Source: Phlebotomus papatasi
Lineage: Eukaryota > Arthropoda > Insecta > Diptera > Psychodidae
Length of the DNA: 64,000 nt
Reading direction: 5' to 3'
Assembly: GCF_024763615.1 (NCBI RefSeq)
Contig: NC_077222.1
Location: 28,644,001 to 28,708,000, forward strand
The notes beneath the pieces were generated by a model, which saw only the letters and a program-made list of their open reading frames with translations, ran no database searches and was not told the DNA's origin. The position numbers and the translations under genes were made by a program. Of the stretch, positions 38,301 to 41,592 are shown in pieces. Position 1 is the stretch's first letter. Every line of letters starts with the position of its first letter.

Positions 38301-40672
38301 ATAATCTTGTTCATTTTACGAGACTTAAAAAGATACCTAATATTAGTAACGAATTTGTTCTAAATGTATCTTGTCCACGGACACCGAACATTTTTGTAAC
38401 AAATTTGTACCTTCTAGGAGGAACAAAAAGATACCCAATATTAGTAATGAATTTGTTCCAATAAATAGCTCGTCTAGTATAAAATCGTATCCCTCCTCTC
38501 ACACTCAGTCACTCGTCACCAAAGCGGAGAGGACGCCAAATTTGTGACATGGTTTCACTTTTTTAATTCGAGATTCCCTTCCCCTCCTGCTTCCAGTACT
38601 TTCATATGATTTCGTCATGCACGCGTCAGTATAAAACACTCTTAAGTTGATTTTTATTTGATGTTCCTATTGCTATTCCTTATTGCTATTTGTATAAATG
38701 TAAAATCGTCTGAACCCCTTATAAAAAATTGGAAATTTTCTTAAATGTAACAGTATAATGTTGTAGTCTTGAGATTAAGGCTTTATGGCCTTCTTGGAGT
38801 AACCTGTGGCGTGACTGTCTGTCGGTCCGTTCCGGGGCTCAGTATGTTCTGGGGACTGGGGCTCTGAGTTTCAGTGCAACTCTAGATGCAATATTTGTCT
38901 CTACGACAGGAGAGTACCTCCCTCGGCGCACCGAGGGAAGGGCTTTCTGTGAGTCCCCGTCTTCTGGAATCTTGCTAAGCAAGAGCCTAGGAGGGTGGAC
39001 AAGCCATTGGAAGTGGCTCGGCGGGGTCGCGTTTCCCATGCTCCTTGTAGGCCTTAAGAGAGCCTTAAAATTGGCTATTATAAGTCCGCAGTCTTTAATG
39101 GGTTATAAGCCAATAAGACCTTATACGTAAGGTGGAATAAAAAAAAAGTAAACTAAAAACATAACGTATTAGTATATAAAATAAAATATATGATACAATC
39201 TTTTCGGTTATTCGATTATTATTAAATGATTACGGTACATACATTCCTAACTTCTTAATTGGACATAAATAATATTATTATTATTATTTTATTTTCTGCA
39301 AATTTTATTTATTCGAGGACCCATGAAATTGCATTATAAAGCTTTGAAATCTCATTTTATTAGTTTTGAAACTTTTTTATTCAATTTTTTTTAACAATTT
39401 TTAAAATTAAAATCGTTATTTTTTTATATTGATTAATTTAAAGAGAAGTTTTTTTTTAAACATTTGCTTAGTGTTATTGTCAAAACAAAATAAAGAATGG
39501 TACAAAGAAATATTTATATTCAAAATATTAAGCTATCAAAAAGTTATAGATTTTCTAATTTGTTAGATTTTACCAAACAATTCTTCATTAAATGTTTATA
39601 CGTAAATTTTTTAAATCAATTATTAAAGGTTGATTTGCATTCTTGATAAAGAAAAATAATTTTGAAGTGCCAAATATTTTAAATAATTTAAAAATTTATT
39701 TGAGTAAGAGAAACTAAGAGAAATAGCGTTACTTTTTGCAATTTCTTTTGATTTAACAAAAAATTGTTCAATTCAAAAACTCAAACATAAAAAGTCTCTA
39801 TTTTAAAACTTAAAAACTCAACCGTTGGAAATTGAATTTTAATAATTTTTTTTTTTAAATATCTAACTATTCCGTGGAGAAGATTATTTAAAGTGAAAAG
39901 GAAAAACAAATATTAGGTGCTAGAACATGAGTTAAATTCGTATTTGAAAGAAGAATTTTTGAAAAAATGTATTTTTGGTAGAATTTTTTTCCAAAAAATA
40001 TTATCTTCAACGTTAAGTAACCTCTTAAGATTTCTTTTTCTTCAAATTTAAGAGAGAATCCTTCAAGTTTTCTTTAAATTCCTTAAAAAAAATATTTTTG
40101 ACATTTTAATTTAAATCTTTGACATTTCATTTTGGGAATTCAAAGATTGAAAATAATTTCCATTATTTTCATTATTTATTTTGCAATTTTATTGTTTTTT
40201 GGAAAAGATATGGAAATGATACATTTTAAAATTATAGATTATAATAAGGGAATAGAAATCGGTTTTCAAAGGTCAATTCAACATTTTTAAGAAAGATTTG
40301 GTTGAAATTTGAGTTTTCAAAGTTTTTCGTTAATCTTAATTTTAAGATATTGATATGAATCAAATCGAGATTATTATTTATTAAAAACACAATTGTACAT
40401 TGATATCCTGTAAATTAGTTAATAGTGTTTAAGAATTAAATCTGCTTGTTTCTTAGTACCGTTTTATTTTTCGTTGACAGACTTACAGACACCCAGAATG
40501 GAAGGGACCCTTCCTTGGTCCACGACCCTCGGAGGAGAATCGCAGAGAATTCTCCGACGAACAGCTGCGTGCTGGAGAGAACATCATTGGTCTTCAGGCT
40601 GGAACGAACAGGGGAGCCACACAGTCCGGACAGAGTTTCGGCGCCACCCGAAAGATTCTCCTTGGAAAGTGA
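2285..40672 (+). CDS. Mp20: Muscle protein 20 / transgelin-like calponin-family gene (4 coding exons)
   Basis: Spliced gene of 182 aa: exons 2285-2308, 29192-29403, 36176-36296 and 40481-40672, all with GT-AG introns and matching phases (0, 2, 0). The protein starts MPGRPLWQ. It has one actin-binding-type calponin-homology domain at about residues 20-122 (YEDVLRDGVILCRLMNRL, NTSGGDYKMMDNIS, DLFQTTDLWDRKNIALV). It ends in a calponin-like repeat at about residues 154-182 (GLQAGTNRGATQSGQSFG, ending KILLGK). The length fits the family (about 180-190 aa). Family knowledge: a cytoplasmic actin-associated protein of synchronous muscle. The start is the first ATG after a TATA box; the roughly 290 nt between them hold no other ATG. 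The C-terminus is Mp20-like, but the N-terminus differs from Drosophila Mp20 (MSLERAV-type), so it may be a paralogue or an alternative-first-exon isoform. The huge intron 1 hosts two antisense genes. Confidence 0.9.
2884..2889 (-). terminator. Poly(A) signal of the takeout-like gene
   Basis: AATAAA on the minus strand, 29 nt after the TAA stop. Confidence 0.5.
2918..3108 (-). CDS. Takeout-like terminal exon
   Basis: Acceptor CTTACAG; encodes DSTNAYLNENWRPVNEGLKP through LYSRKNN and TAA. The STN-x-FLNENW-like block is diagnostic for the takeout C-terminus. It lies 4.7 kb from exon 3. Confidence 0.93.
2918..12469 (-). CDS. Takeout-like / haemolymph juvenile-hormone-binding family protein (4 exons)
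   Basis: Minus-strand gene of 265 aa: exons 12397-12469, 8176-8425, 7798-8081 and 2918-3108, all GT-AG, with compatible phases. Residues 1 to about 20 are a signal peptide (MLWNVICTLLFLSIGTSTG). The rest is a JHBP/takeout domain: an N-terminal Cys pair (C31, C44), the mid-domain block GVYTMQGRILIIPLNGRGKC, the hallmark LRLRFDNLFDGVKALG, and the C-terminal block DSTNAYLNENWRPVNEGLKP. Possible N-glycosylation sites are N88 and N175. Family knowledge: secreted lipid/hormone-binding proteins of haemolymph and sensory tissue, linked in flies to circadian, feeding and courtship functions; the ligand here is unknown. The whole gene lies antisense within intron 1 of the Mp20-like gene. A core promoter (TATA plus Inr) and a poly(A) signal are visible. 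Which takeout paralogue it is cannot be decided by eye. Confidence 0.93.
3197..3404. repeat. Palindromic element beside takeout-like exon 4
   Basis: CGCGTCTTTAGGGT at the left pairs with ACCCTAAAGACGCG at the right, and inner TTTACATTAATTGAAATC pairs as well. A 15-bp direct repeat TTAATCTTATTCGCG lies at 3186-3200 and 3411-3425. Confidence 0.82.
3460..3738. repeat. Foldback with CGGGATTTTGGC minisatellite arms, copy 1
   Basis: Outer arms are tandem 12-18 bp units (CGGGATTTTGGC and complement GCCAAAATCCCG), fewer at the left than the right, around a unique centre (GCTTGTTGGAGGCAAAGGG). The second copy is 33826-34095. Confidence 0.85.
3986..4163. repeat. MITE family D, diverged copy
   Basis: GGGGAAGCGCGG at the left, CTTCGGACAAC inside, and GTAGCGCGCTTTGTCC at the right. 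Confidence 0.7.
4164..6100. other. Takeout-like intron 3, mostly unassigned
   Basis: AT-rich non-coding DNA. Apart from the family G remnant (about 5318-5560) nothing recognisable on either strand. 6681-7797 is likewise unassigned. Confidence 0.5.
5318..5560. repeat. MITE family G, diverged copy
   Basis: ATATTGACACTTTTGTCAAT at the left and GGTGTCAATAGTTGTTCC at the right match family G in opposite senses. Confidence 0.6.
6102..6273. repeat. MITE family F, diverged copy
   Basis: GGGAGAAGTAGGGTGC at the left, TGGGGCACCTTTGAAATTTA inside, TTGGGCTTCCTCT at the right. Confidence 0.68.
6477..6680. repeat. MITE family A (ACAAGTTGGACA), intact copy
   Basis: 204 bp flanked by TA. Inverted termini GGGTAAAGTGATACAAG / ACTTGTACCACTTTACCC. 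Each end carries two spaced copies of ACAAGTTGGACA. Other copies: 9172-9344, 23694-24839 (interrupted) and 37719-37966. Confidence 0.88.
7798..8081 (-). CDS. Takeout-like exon 3
   Basis: Acceptor GAAACAG, donor CTGG|GTAAAT. It encodes VNPKDFSWETKFFLP through LFDGVKAL. Read-through would stop at once (GK then TAA), but a conserved final exon exists at 3108-2918, so this is not the C-terminus. Confidence 0.93.
8176..8425 (-). CDS. Takeout-like exon 2
   Basis: Acceptor ATTTAAG, donor AA|GTAATA. It encodes FLKTCPIQTVSEEEFTKCS through GFRHTKVTES, covering the conserved N-terminal Cys pair and the first beta strands of the JHBP fold. Confidence 0.92.
8753..9152. repeat. 400-bp palindromic element, copy 1
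   Basis: Long terminal inverted repeats starting GTTATCACACTTGCAC and ending in its reverse complement, with inner CTTGGCC/GGCCAAG arms. The termini are AATTTTAATGTG-rich. No ORF. Nearly identical to 30042-30447. Confidence 0.88.
9172..9344. repeat. MITE family A, 3'-truncated copy
   Basis: Starts GGGTAAAGTGATATAA after TA and follows the family to the internal AAATTTATCAAGA, then ends; the right terminus is missing. Confidence 0.8.
9364..9568. repeat. TA-flanked MITE family F (GTGGGACACCTTTGAAA), copy 1
   Basis: GGGGGAAGTGGGTCATC at the left, CCCCACTTCCTCC at the right, with complementary TTGAAATTGGGATTTTTCAC arms. A diverged copy is at 6102-6273, and a possible third near 31440-31615. Confidence 0.78.
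9588..9745. repeat. Dispersed repeat J, inverted copy 2
   Basis: Complement of 17-160 (GACCACAGCGGGCAG, TTTGTCCATGTGACGAAC). Confidence 0.75.
10508..11449. repeat. Large foldback: two ~376-379 bp inverted arms
   Basis: Left arm 10508-10886, right arm 11074-11449, spacer 10887-11073 (187 bp). By eye the arms differ at roughly ten positions, including poly-T length changes. The right arm on the plus strand (and the left arm on the minus strand) can be read as a fragment with CENCGSLLVPAV and, after a stop codon, CKKC, like a zinc-ribbon coding piece. It lies in takeout-like intron 1 and Mp20-like intron 1. It could be a hairpin-RNA locus or a foldback element. Confidence 0.9.
12397..12469 (-). 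CDS. Takeout-like exon 1 (signal peptide)
   Basis: The ATG at 12469-12467 is the first after the predicted transcription start at 12622. The exon encodes 24 residues of secretory signal ending YITQK plus one base; donor C|GTAAGT. Confidence 0.88.
12619..12654 (-). promoter_or_regulatory. Takeout-like core promoter (TATA + Inr)
   Basis: On the minus strand TATATAA begins at 12654 and an Inr-like TCAGAC has its A at 12622, 32 nt downstream, the canonical spacing. The 152 nt from there to the start codon contain no earlier ATG. Confidence 0.55.
12655..15167. other. Mp20-like intron 1, between the takeout-like promoter and repeat H
   Basis: No gene or clear repeat seen; likely carries upstream control DNA for the takeout-like gene. 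9746-10507 and 11450-12396 (inside the takeout-like intron) are also unassigned. Confidence 0.45.
15168..15392. repeat. Dispersed repeat H, copy 1
   Basis: CTAGAAAATTTTTAGTGAAG through GATAGCGAAGCGCCCGG then ACACTTGACT; matches 53021-53241 in the same orientation. Without obvious inverted ends. Confidence 0.82.
15446..15660. repeat. TA-flanked MITE (GGGGAAAGTTCCCATGCTTT)
   Basis: Inverted ends GTTCCCATGCTTTACACGGT and ACCGTGTAAAGCATGGGCAC. The middle contains a second GGGGAAAGTATCCTG, possibly a nested terminus. Confidence 0.8.
16495..16580 (-). repeat. tRNA-like fragment (possible SINE head or tRNA pseudogene)
   Basis: On the minus strand TCAGTTGATAGAGTAG resembles a tRNA D-arm/A box and CGGGTTCGAAACCC a T-arm/B box, about 45 nt apart. 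The anticodon stem and acceptor stem do not pair properly, so it is not a functional tRNA. Confidence 0.35.
16923..17132. repeat. MITE family E (CGAAGGCATGAACGTTCG), copy 1
   Basis: TA-flanked, 210 bp, near-palindromic: GGGGAAAGAACGTTCATGCC at the left and AAGGCATGAATGTTCGAAGG then ACTTTCCCC at the right. The second copy, 21373-21583, shares even the left flank. Confidence 0.84.
17888..18100. repeat. MITE family C (ACCACCAAACAC), copy 1
   Basis: TA-flanked, 213 bp; ends GGGGAAACTGGGGTATCACC and its complement. Each terminus contains two CACCAAACAC units. It is just downstream of the CG5023-like gene. The second copy is at 43677-43888. Confidence 0.88.
18379..18384 (-). terminator. Candidate poly(A) signal of the CG5023-like gene
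   Basis: AATAAA on the minus strand, about 172 nt after the TAG stop. Confidence 0.4.
18556..18738 (-). CDS. CG5023-like terminal exon
   Basis: Acceptor GACTTAG. It encodes TQLHPEYNGPRLGPKMAEKN through GFGNTRHM and TAG (60 aa), including the calponin-like repeat NLQMGYNKGASQSG. Confidence 0.95.
   Translation of the reverse strand, partial: TQLHPEYNGPRLGPKMAEKNERTFTEEQLRAHEGQLNLQMGYNKGASQSGHGGFGNTRHM
18556..19944 (-). CDS. Calponin-family protein similar to Drosophila CG5023/myophilin (4 exons)
   Basis: Minus-strand gene of 168 aa: exons 19939-19944 (MA only), 18986-19182, 18808-18928 and 18556-18738; all introns GT-AG. It has a single CH domain at about residues 8-112 (YENVLRDGVVLCKLINKI, GTNFQLMENIQRFQAAIKKY, DLFERRNIPQVTLCLYSLG). 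It ends in a calponin-like repeat with the family C-terminus GHGGFGNTRHM. The length equals that of CG5023 as I recall it (about 169 aa). Family knowledge: small actin-associated muscle/cytoskeletal proteins. The gene is nested antisense in intron 1 of its relative, the Mp20-like gene. Its first coding exon of six bases would be missed by ORF-based annotation; MA is supported because it joins to PRNKEQEAEV as in relatives. Confidence 0.94.
18808..18928 (-). CDS. CG5023-like exon 3
   Basis: Acceptor TTCCTAG, donor ATT|GTAAGA; 121 nt encoding FQAAIKKYGVPEEEIFQTAD through SLGRI. Confidence 0.94.
18986..19182 (-). CDS. CG5023-like exon 2
   Basis: Acceptor CTTCCAG, donor AGAG|GTAACC. It encodes PRNKEQEAEVLTWIGEVLGE through QLMENIQ plus a split Arg codon; first half of the CH domain. 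Confidence 0.94.
19939..19944 (-). CDS. CG5023-like coding exon 1 (Met-Ala)
   Basis: ATGGCG followed by donor GTAAGT on the minus strand; the ATG context GAAAATGG is favourable. It joins in phase 0 to PRNKEQ. Confidence 0.75.
20031..20065 (-). promoter_or_regulatory. CG5023-like TATA-less promoter (Inr + DPE)
   Basis: On the minus strand an initiator TCAGTC lies at 20065-20060 with A+1 at 20063. A DPE-like AGACGA falls exactly at +28 to +33 (20036-20031). No TATA box is seen about 30 nt upstream. This predicts a 5' leader of about 119 nt. Confidence 0.5.
20907..21330. repeat. MITE family B (TAAGTGTGCCAAATT), copy 1
   Basis: About 424 bp, ends GGTTAAGTGTGCCAAA and TTTGGCACACTTATCC. Same family as 27997-28420, 30822-31245, 33270-33703 (old) and 62431-62854. 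Contains subterminal GGCCGAAAT motifs on both sides. Confidence 0.85.
21373..21583. repeat. MITE family E, copy 2
   Basis: TA-flanked; right end GGCATGAACGTTCGAGG then ACTTTCCCC. The 35 bp before it (CAATCAATAAAGTTTTCGTA) also precede copy 1. Confidence 0.82.
22325..22539. repeat. MITE family D (CTTCGGACGA), copy 1
   Basis: TA-flanked, ends GGGGAAAGCGCGCTACC and GATAGCGCGATTTCCCC, with subterminal TCGGACGA/TCGTCCGA. Other copies: 3986-4163, 22737-22932, about 32837-33008. Confidence 0.83.
22737..22932. repeat. MITE family D, copy 2
   Basis: Starts GGGGAAAGCGCCTTACC; the right end GTAGCGCGTTTACC is degraded. Confidence 0.78.
23694..24839. repeat. MITE family A copy interrupted by another element
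   Basis: Left part 23694-23856 and right part 24788-24839 together match the 6477-6680 copy. The interruption is the 931-bp element at 23857-24787. Confidence 0.85.
23857..24787. mobile_element. 931-bp TIR element nested in a family A MITE
   Basis: Inverted ends GGGGAGACAGGGGTAGAATT and GTACCCCGGTCTCCCC (as its complement), about 27 bp long. The TA at 23855-23856 is repeated at 24788-24789. The empty site is visible in the 6477-6680 copy (GAAGTACTAAAT). No transposase ORF, so non-autonomous. Confidence 0.88.
24842..26715. other. Mp20-like intron 1, unassigned
   Basis: AT-rich, short chance ORFs only. 23000-23690 and 26911-27030 are similar. Confidence 0.45.
26716..26910. repeat. TA-flanked MITE (GGGGAAAGTCTTTGAAT)
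   Basis: 195 bp. Inverted ends GGGGAAAGTCTTTGAATGCG and AATTCAAGGGCAGACCACTTTCCCC in segments; the inner arms CTTTGAATATTTAAA / TTTAAATTCAAGG are complementary. Confidence 0.78.
27149..27528. repeat. Dispersed repeat I, copy 2
   Basis: Same orientation as 303-682 (TTTTTACCCCAAGTGGTAAT to CTGCCTCAGTATCCCC). Confidence 0.78.
27997..28420. repeat. MITE family B, copy 2
   Basis: TA-flanked; ends GGGTAAGTGTGCCAAA / TTTGGCACACTTACCC. In reverse orientation to copy 1. Confidence 0.87.
28421..29191. other. Less AT-rich intronic DNA just before Mp20-like exon 2
   Basis: 28480-28900 is clearly richer in GC than the surrounding intron and has no recognisable repeat. It may be a conserved intronic control region or unrecognised transposon DNA. 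Confidence 0.3.
29192..29403 (+). CDS. Mp20: Mp20-like coding exon 2 (CH domain, first half)
   Basis: Acceptor TTTGCAG at 29191; donor CA|GTGAGT at 29404. It encodes residues 9-78, from VAGKREP to KMMDNIS, then two bases of a split Gln codon. Open reading upstream of the acceptor (from 29105) is intron read-through, not an N-terminus. Confidence 0.93.
29404..29875. other. GC-rich intronic island right after Mp20-like exon 2
   Basis: About 400 bp (29430-29830) of GC-rich sequence directly after the donor, with no repeat structure. A 132-codon antisense ORF here has no recognisable domain and is probably a by-product of composition. Confidence 0.35.
30042..30447. repeat. 400-bp palindromic element, copy 2
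   Basis: Same family as 8753-9152 with only scattered differences. The ends CTGTGTTATCACAC and GTGTGATAACACAG are perfect complements here. It lies in Mp20-like intron 2. Confidence 0.88.
30822..31245. repeat. MITE family B, copy 3
   Basis: TA-flanked and very close to copy 2, in the same orientation, within Mp20-like intron 2. Confidence 0.87.
31800..32300. other. GC-rich island in Mp20-like intron 2
   Basis: 31840-32250 is GC-rich, non-repetitive within the window and has overlapping short ORFs on both strands. I recognise no protein in it. Confidence 0.35.
32837..33008. repeat. MITE family D, 5'-decayed copy
   Basis: The right part is clear (AAATCGTCCGAAGGTAACGC, then TTACCCCC); the left boundary is uncertain. 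Confidence 0.6.
33270..33703. repeat. MITE family B, old diverged copy 4
   Basis: Recognisable by CAATTTCGGCCA, GAGAATGAAAGTGGCCGAAA and the CGCTTACATGCAACT end, but with many substitutions and decayed termini. Confidence 0.75.
33826..34095. repeat. Foldback with CGGGATTTTGGC minisatellite arms, copy 2
   Basis: Same centre (GCTTGTTGGAGTCAAAGGG) and the same minisatellite arms, in the same orientation as 3460-3738, with substitutions in individual units. The repeats create the spurious Lys-Ile-Pro-rich ORFs here. Confidence 0.85.
34100..35740. other. Mp20-like intron 2, unassigned
   Basis: Mostly AT-rich. A short GC-richer stretch at 34490-34600 of unknown origin; no gene seen. Confidence 0.4.
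35745..36120. other. GC-rich island just before Mp20-like exon 3
   Basis: GC-rich, contains overlapping E-boxes CACATGTG at about 35858 and several GCGCGCC(A/T)GG motifs. It ends about 55 nt before the exon, so it could hold intronic splicing or muscle control elements. Confidence 0.35.
36176..36296 (+). CDS. Mp20: Mp20-like coding exon 3 (CH domain, second half)
   Basis: Acceptor TTTGCAG, donor GTAAGT at 36297. It encodes FQQACIKYGLADVDLF through FAVGRA (residues 80-119). Its length of 121 nt and its phase are identical to exon 3 of the nested calponin-family gene at 18808-18928, showing shared intron positions. Confidence 0.94.
36651..37364. mobile_element. TA-flanked TIR element carrying a nested TTAA element
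   Basis: Left end GGGGAGAACCGGCATGTGAG; right end complement GGGAGAGCCTGCATGTGTGA. It is interrupted by 36691-37211. No ORF. Confidence 0.75.
36691..37211. mobile_element. piggyBac-like non-autonomous element (TTAA ends)
   Basis: TTAACTCTTTGACGACGA at the left and TCGTCCTTAAAGGGTTAA at the right. The TTAA target and CCCTTT-type terminus resemble piggyBac ends. A similar right end occurs alone at 42455-42474. Confidence 0.6.
37719..37966. repeat. MITE family A, inverted copy
   Basis: TA-flanked, in opposite orientation to the 6477 copy, with an extra duplication of the GTACAAGTTGGACA unit at its left end (three tandem-like units at 37729-37778). Confidence 0.85.
38246..38475. repeat. Tandem duplication, ~120-bp unit
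   Basis: TTGTCCACGGACACC and AAAAAGATACC(T/C)AATATT and AACGAATTTGTTC recur in order just over twice, in Mp20-like intron 3. Confidence 0.78.
38760..39150 (+). mobile_element. GC-rich, A-tailed retro-insertion of unknown type
   Basis: A GC-rich block abruptly distinct from the AT-rich intron, ending GTAAGGTGGAATAAAAAAAA. This looks like a SINE or a 5'-truncated LINE tail. No coding similarity seen. Confidence 0.4.
39150..40480. other. Mp20-like intron 3, 3' part, unassigned
   Basis: Very AT-rich (long A and T runs); nothing recognised. Confidence 0.5.
40481..40672 (+). CDS. Mp20: Mp20-like terminal exon (calponin-like repeat)
   Basis: Acceptor TTGACAG at 40480. It encodes TYRHPEWKGPFLGPRPSEEN through KILLGK and TGA (63 aa). 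It contains the GATQSG-type calponin repeat typical of Mp20/transgelin. Confidence 0.94.
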   Translation, partial: TYRHPEWKGPFLGPRPSEENRREFSDEQLRAGENIIGLQAGTNRGATQSGQSFGATRKILLGK

Positions 40673-41213
40673 AAGAGCACCAAAGAAATCCAGATCATCT
40701 CGCAAATTTATTAGCACCGTATTAATTTTAACTCCCCTTTTTTTAATGAATCACTCTCTTAACAATAATCTCCTTCAATCGTGTATTTAATTGAAAAAAA
40801 TAATTAAATGTACGTGAATTGAAACACAGTCTTTCAATTAATATTTTTCATATATTATAACACATTATTTTTACAATTTACATTTTTTTAGTATAGGTAC
40901 TTATACTTTTTTCTTAATGAGGTTTTTAACCAATGAAAATTCGTTTTTCTTTTGTATCAACATTTTACAGTAGACGAATAATAGTGTTAGGCTTTAGTAC
41001 ATTTTGTTCTTGTACAATTCTAAATGTTTACAAATTCAATATGTGATGTTTCTGTTTCTTCACTTTCTATTCGATTCTATTATCTAAATTACAAAAATAT
41101 AACTTTGTAAGTTAATCATCTCAAGGCACATCACGTTCATGATTCTTTTCTTATTTTTCATCACATATCTGTTACATTTTGTGCTGTTTCAGCAATTCAA
41201 ATTGTAGTTGTAT

Positions 41214-41219
41214 AATAAA
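41214..41219 (+). terminator. Candidate poly(A) signal of the Mp20-like gene
   Basis: AATAAA lies 542 nt after the stop, in the 0.68 kb between the convergent Mp20-like and Ask1 stop codons. A closer ATTAAA at 40803-40808 is an alternative. Use of either is unproven. Confidence 0.3.
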
Positions 41220-41354
41220 GTATTTGTTATACACTTGAGTATAAATTTACACGAAAAAAAATGGCACTGGGTTAAAGGCGTTCTTTTGCAGGGAAAATGG
41301 CAAGTTAACTGGTGAAAATAGCAAAATTGGGAAGAATACCAGAAGCAGCAAAGG

Positions 41355-41592
41355 TTACAAGTCACTCTTCTCATCAACCCCATTGCAAGATTCGTAATCA
41401 TCAGAATCGAAGCTGTTGCAGTTGGAGTTGGAACTCGACTTGGACACTTTAAGGCCATCAAAGTGCAAATCCCTGCTTTGATTTGCATTCTCAATGCAAT
41501 TTGTACCAACAACTGCTCCTTCTTCTGTGATGTTTGTATGAGCTCCTCTGTGATTCATCAGGGCACTCCAAATCTTTACTTCTACCCCAATT
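41355..41592 (-). CDS. Ask1: Ask1 terminal exon (end of SAM and acidic tail)
   Basis: Acceptor TTTGCAG. The split Arg codon and IGVEVKIWSALMNHRG complete the last SAM helix begun 7.25 kb away. A Ser/Asn/Asp-rich tail follows (KSSSNSNCNSFDSDDYES, ending EKSDL and TAA). Confidence 0.9.
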
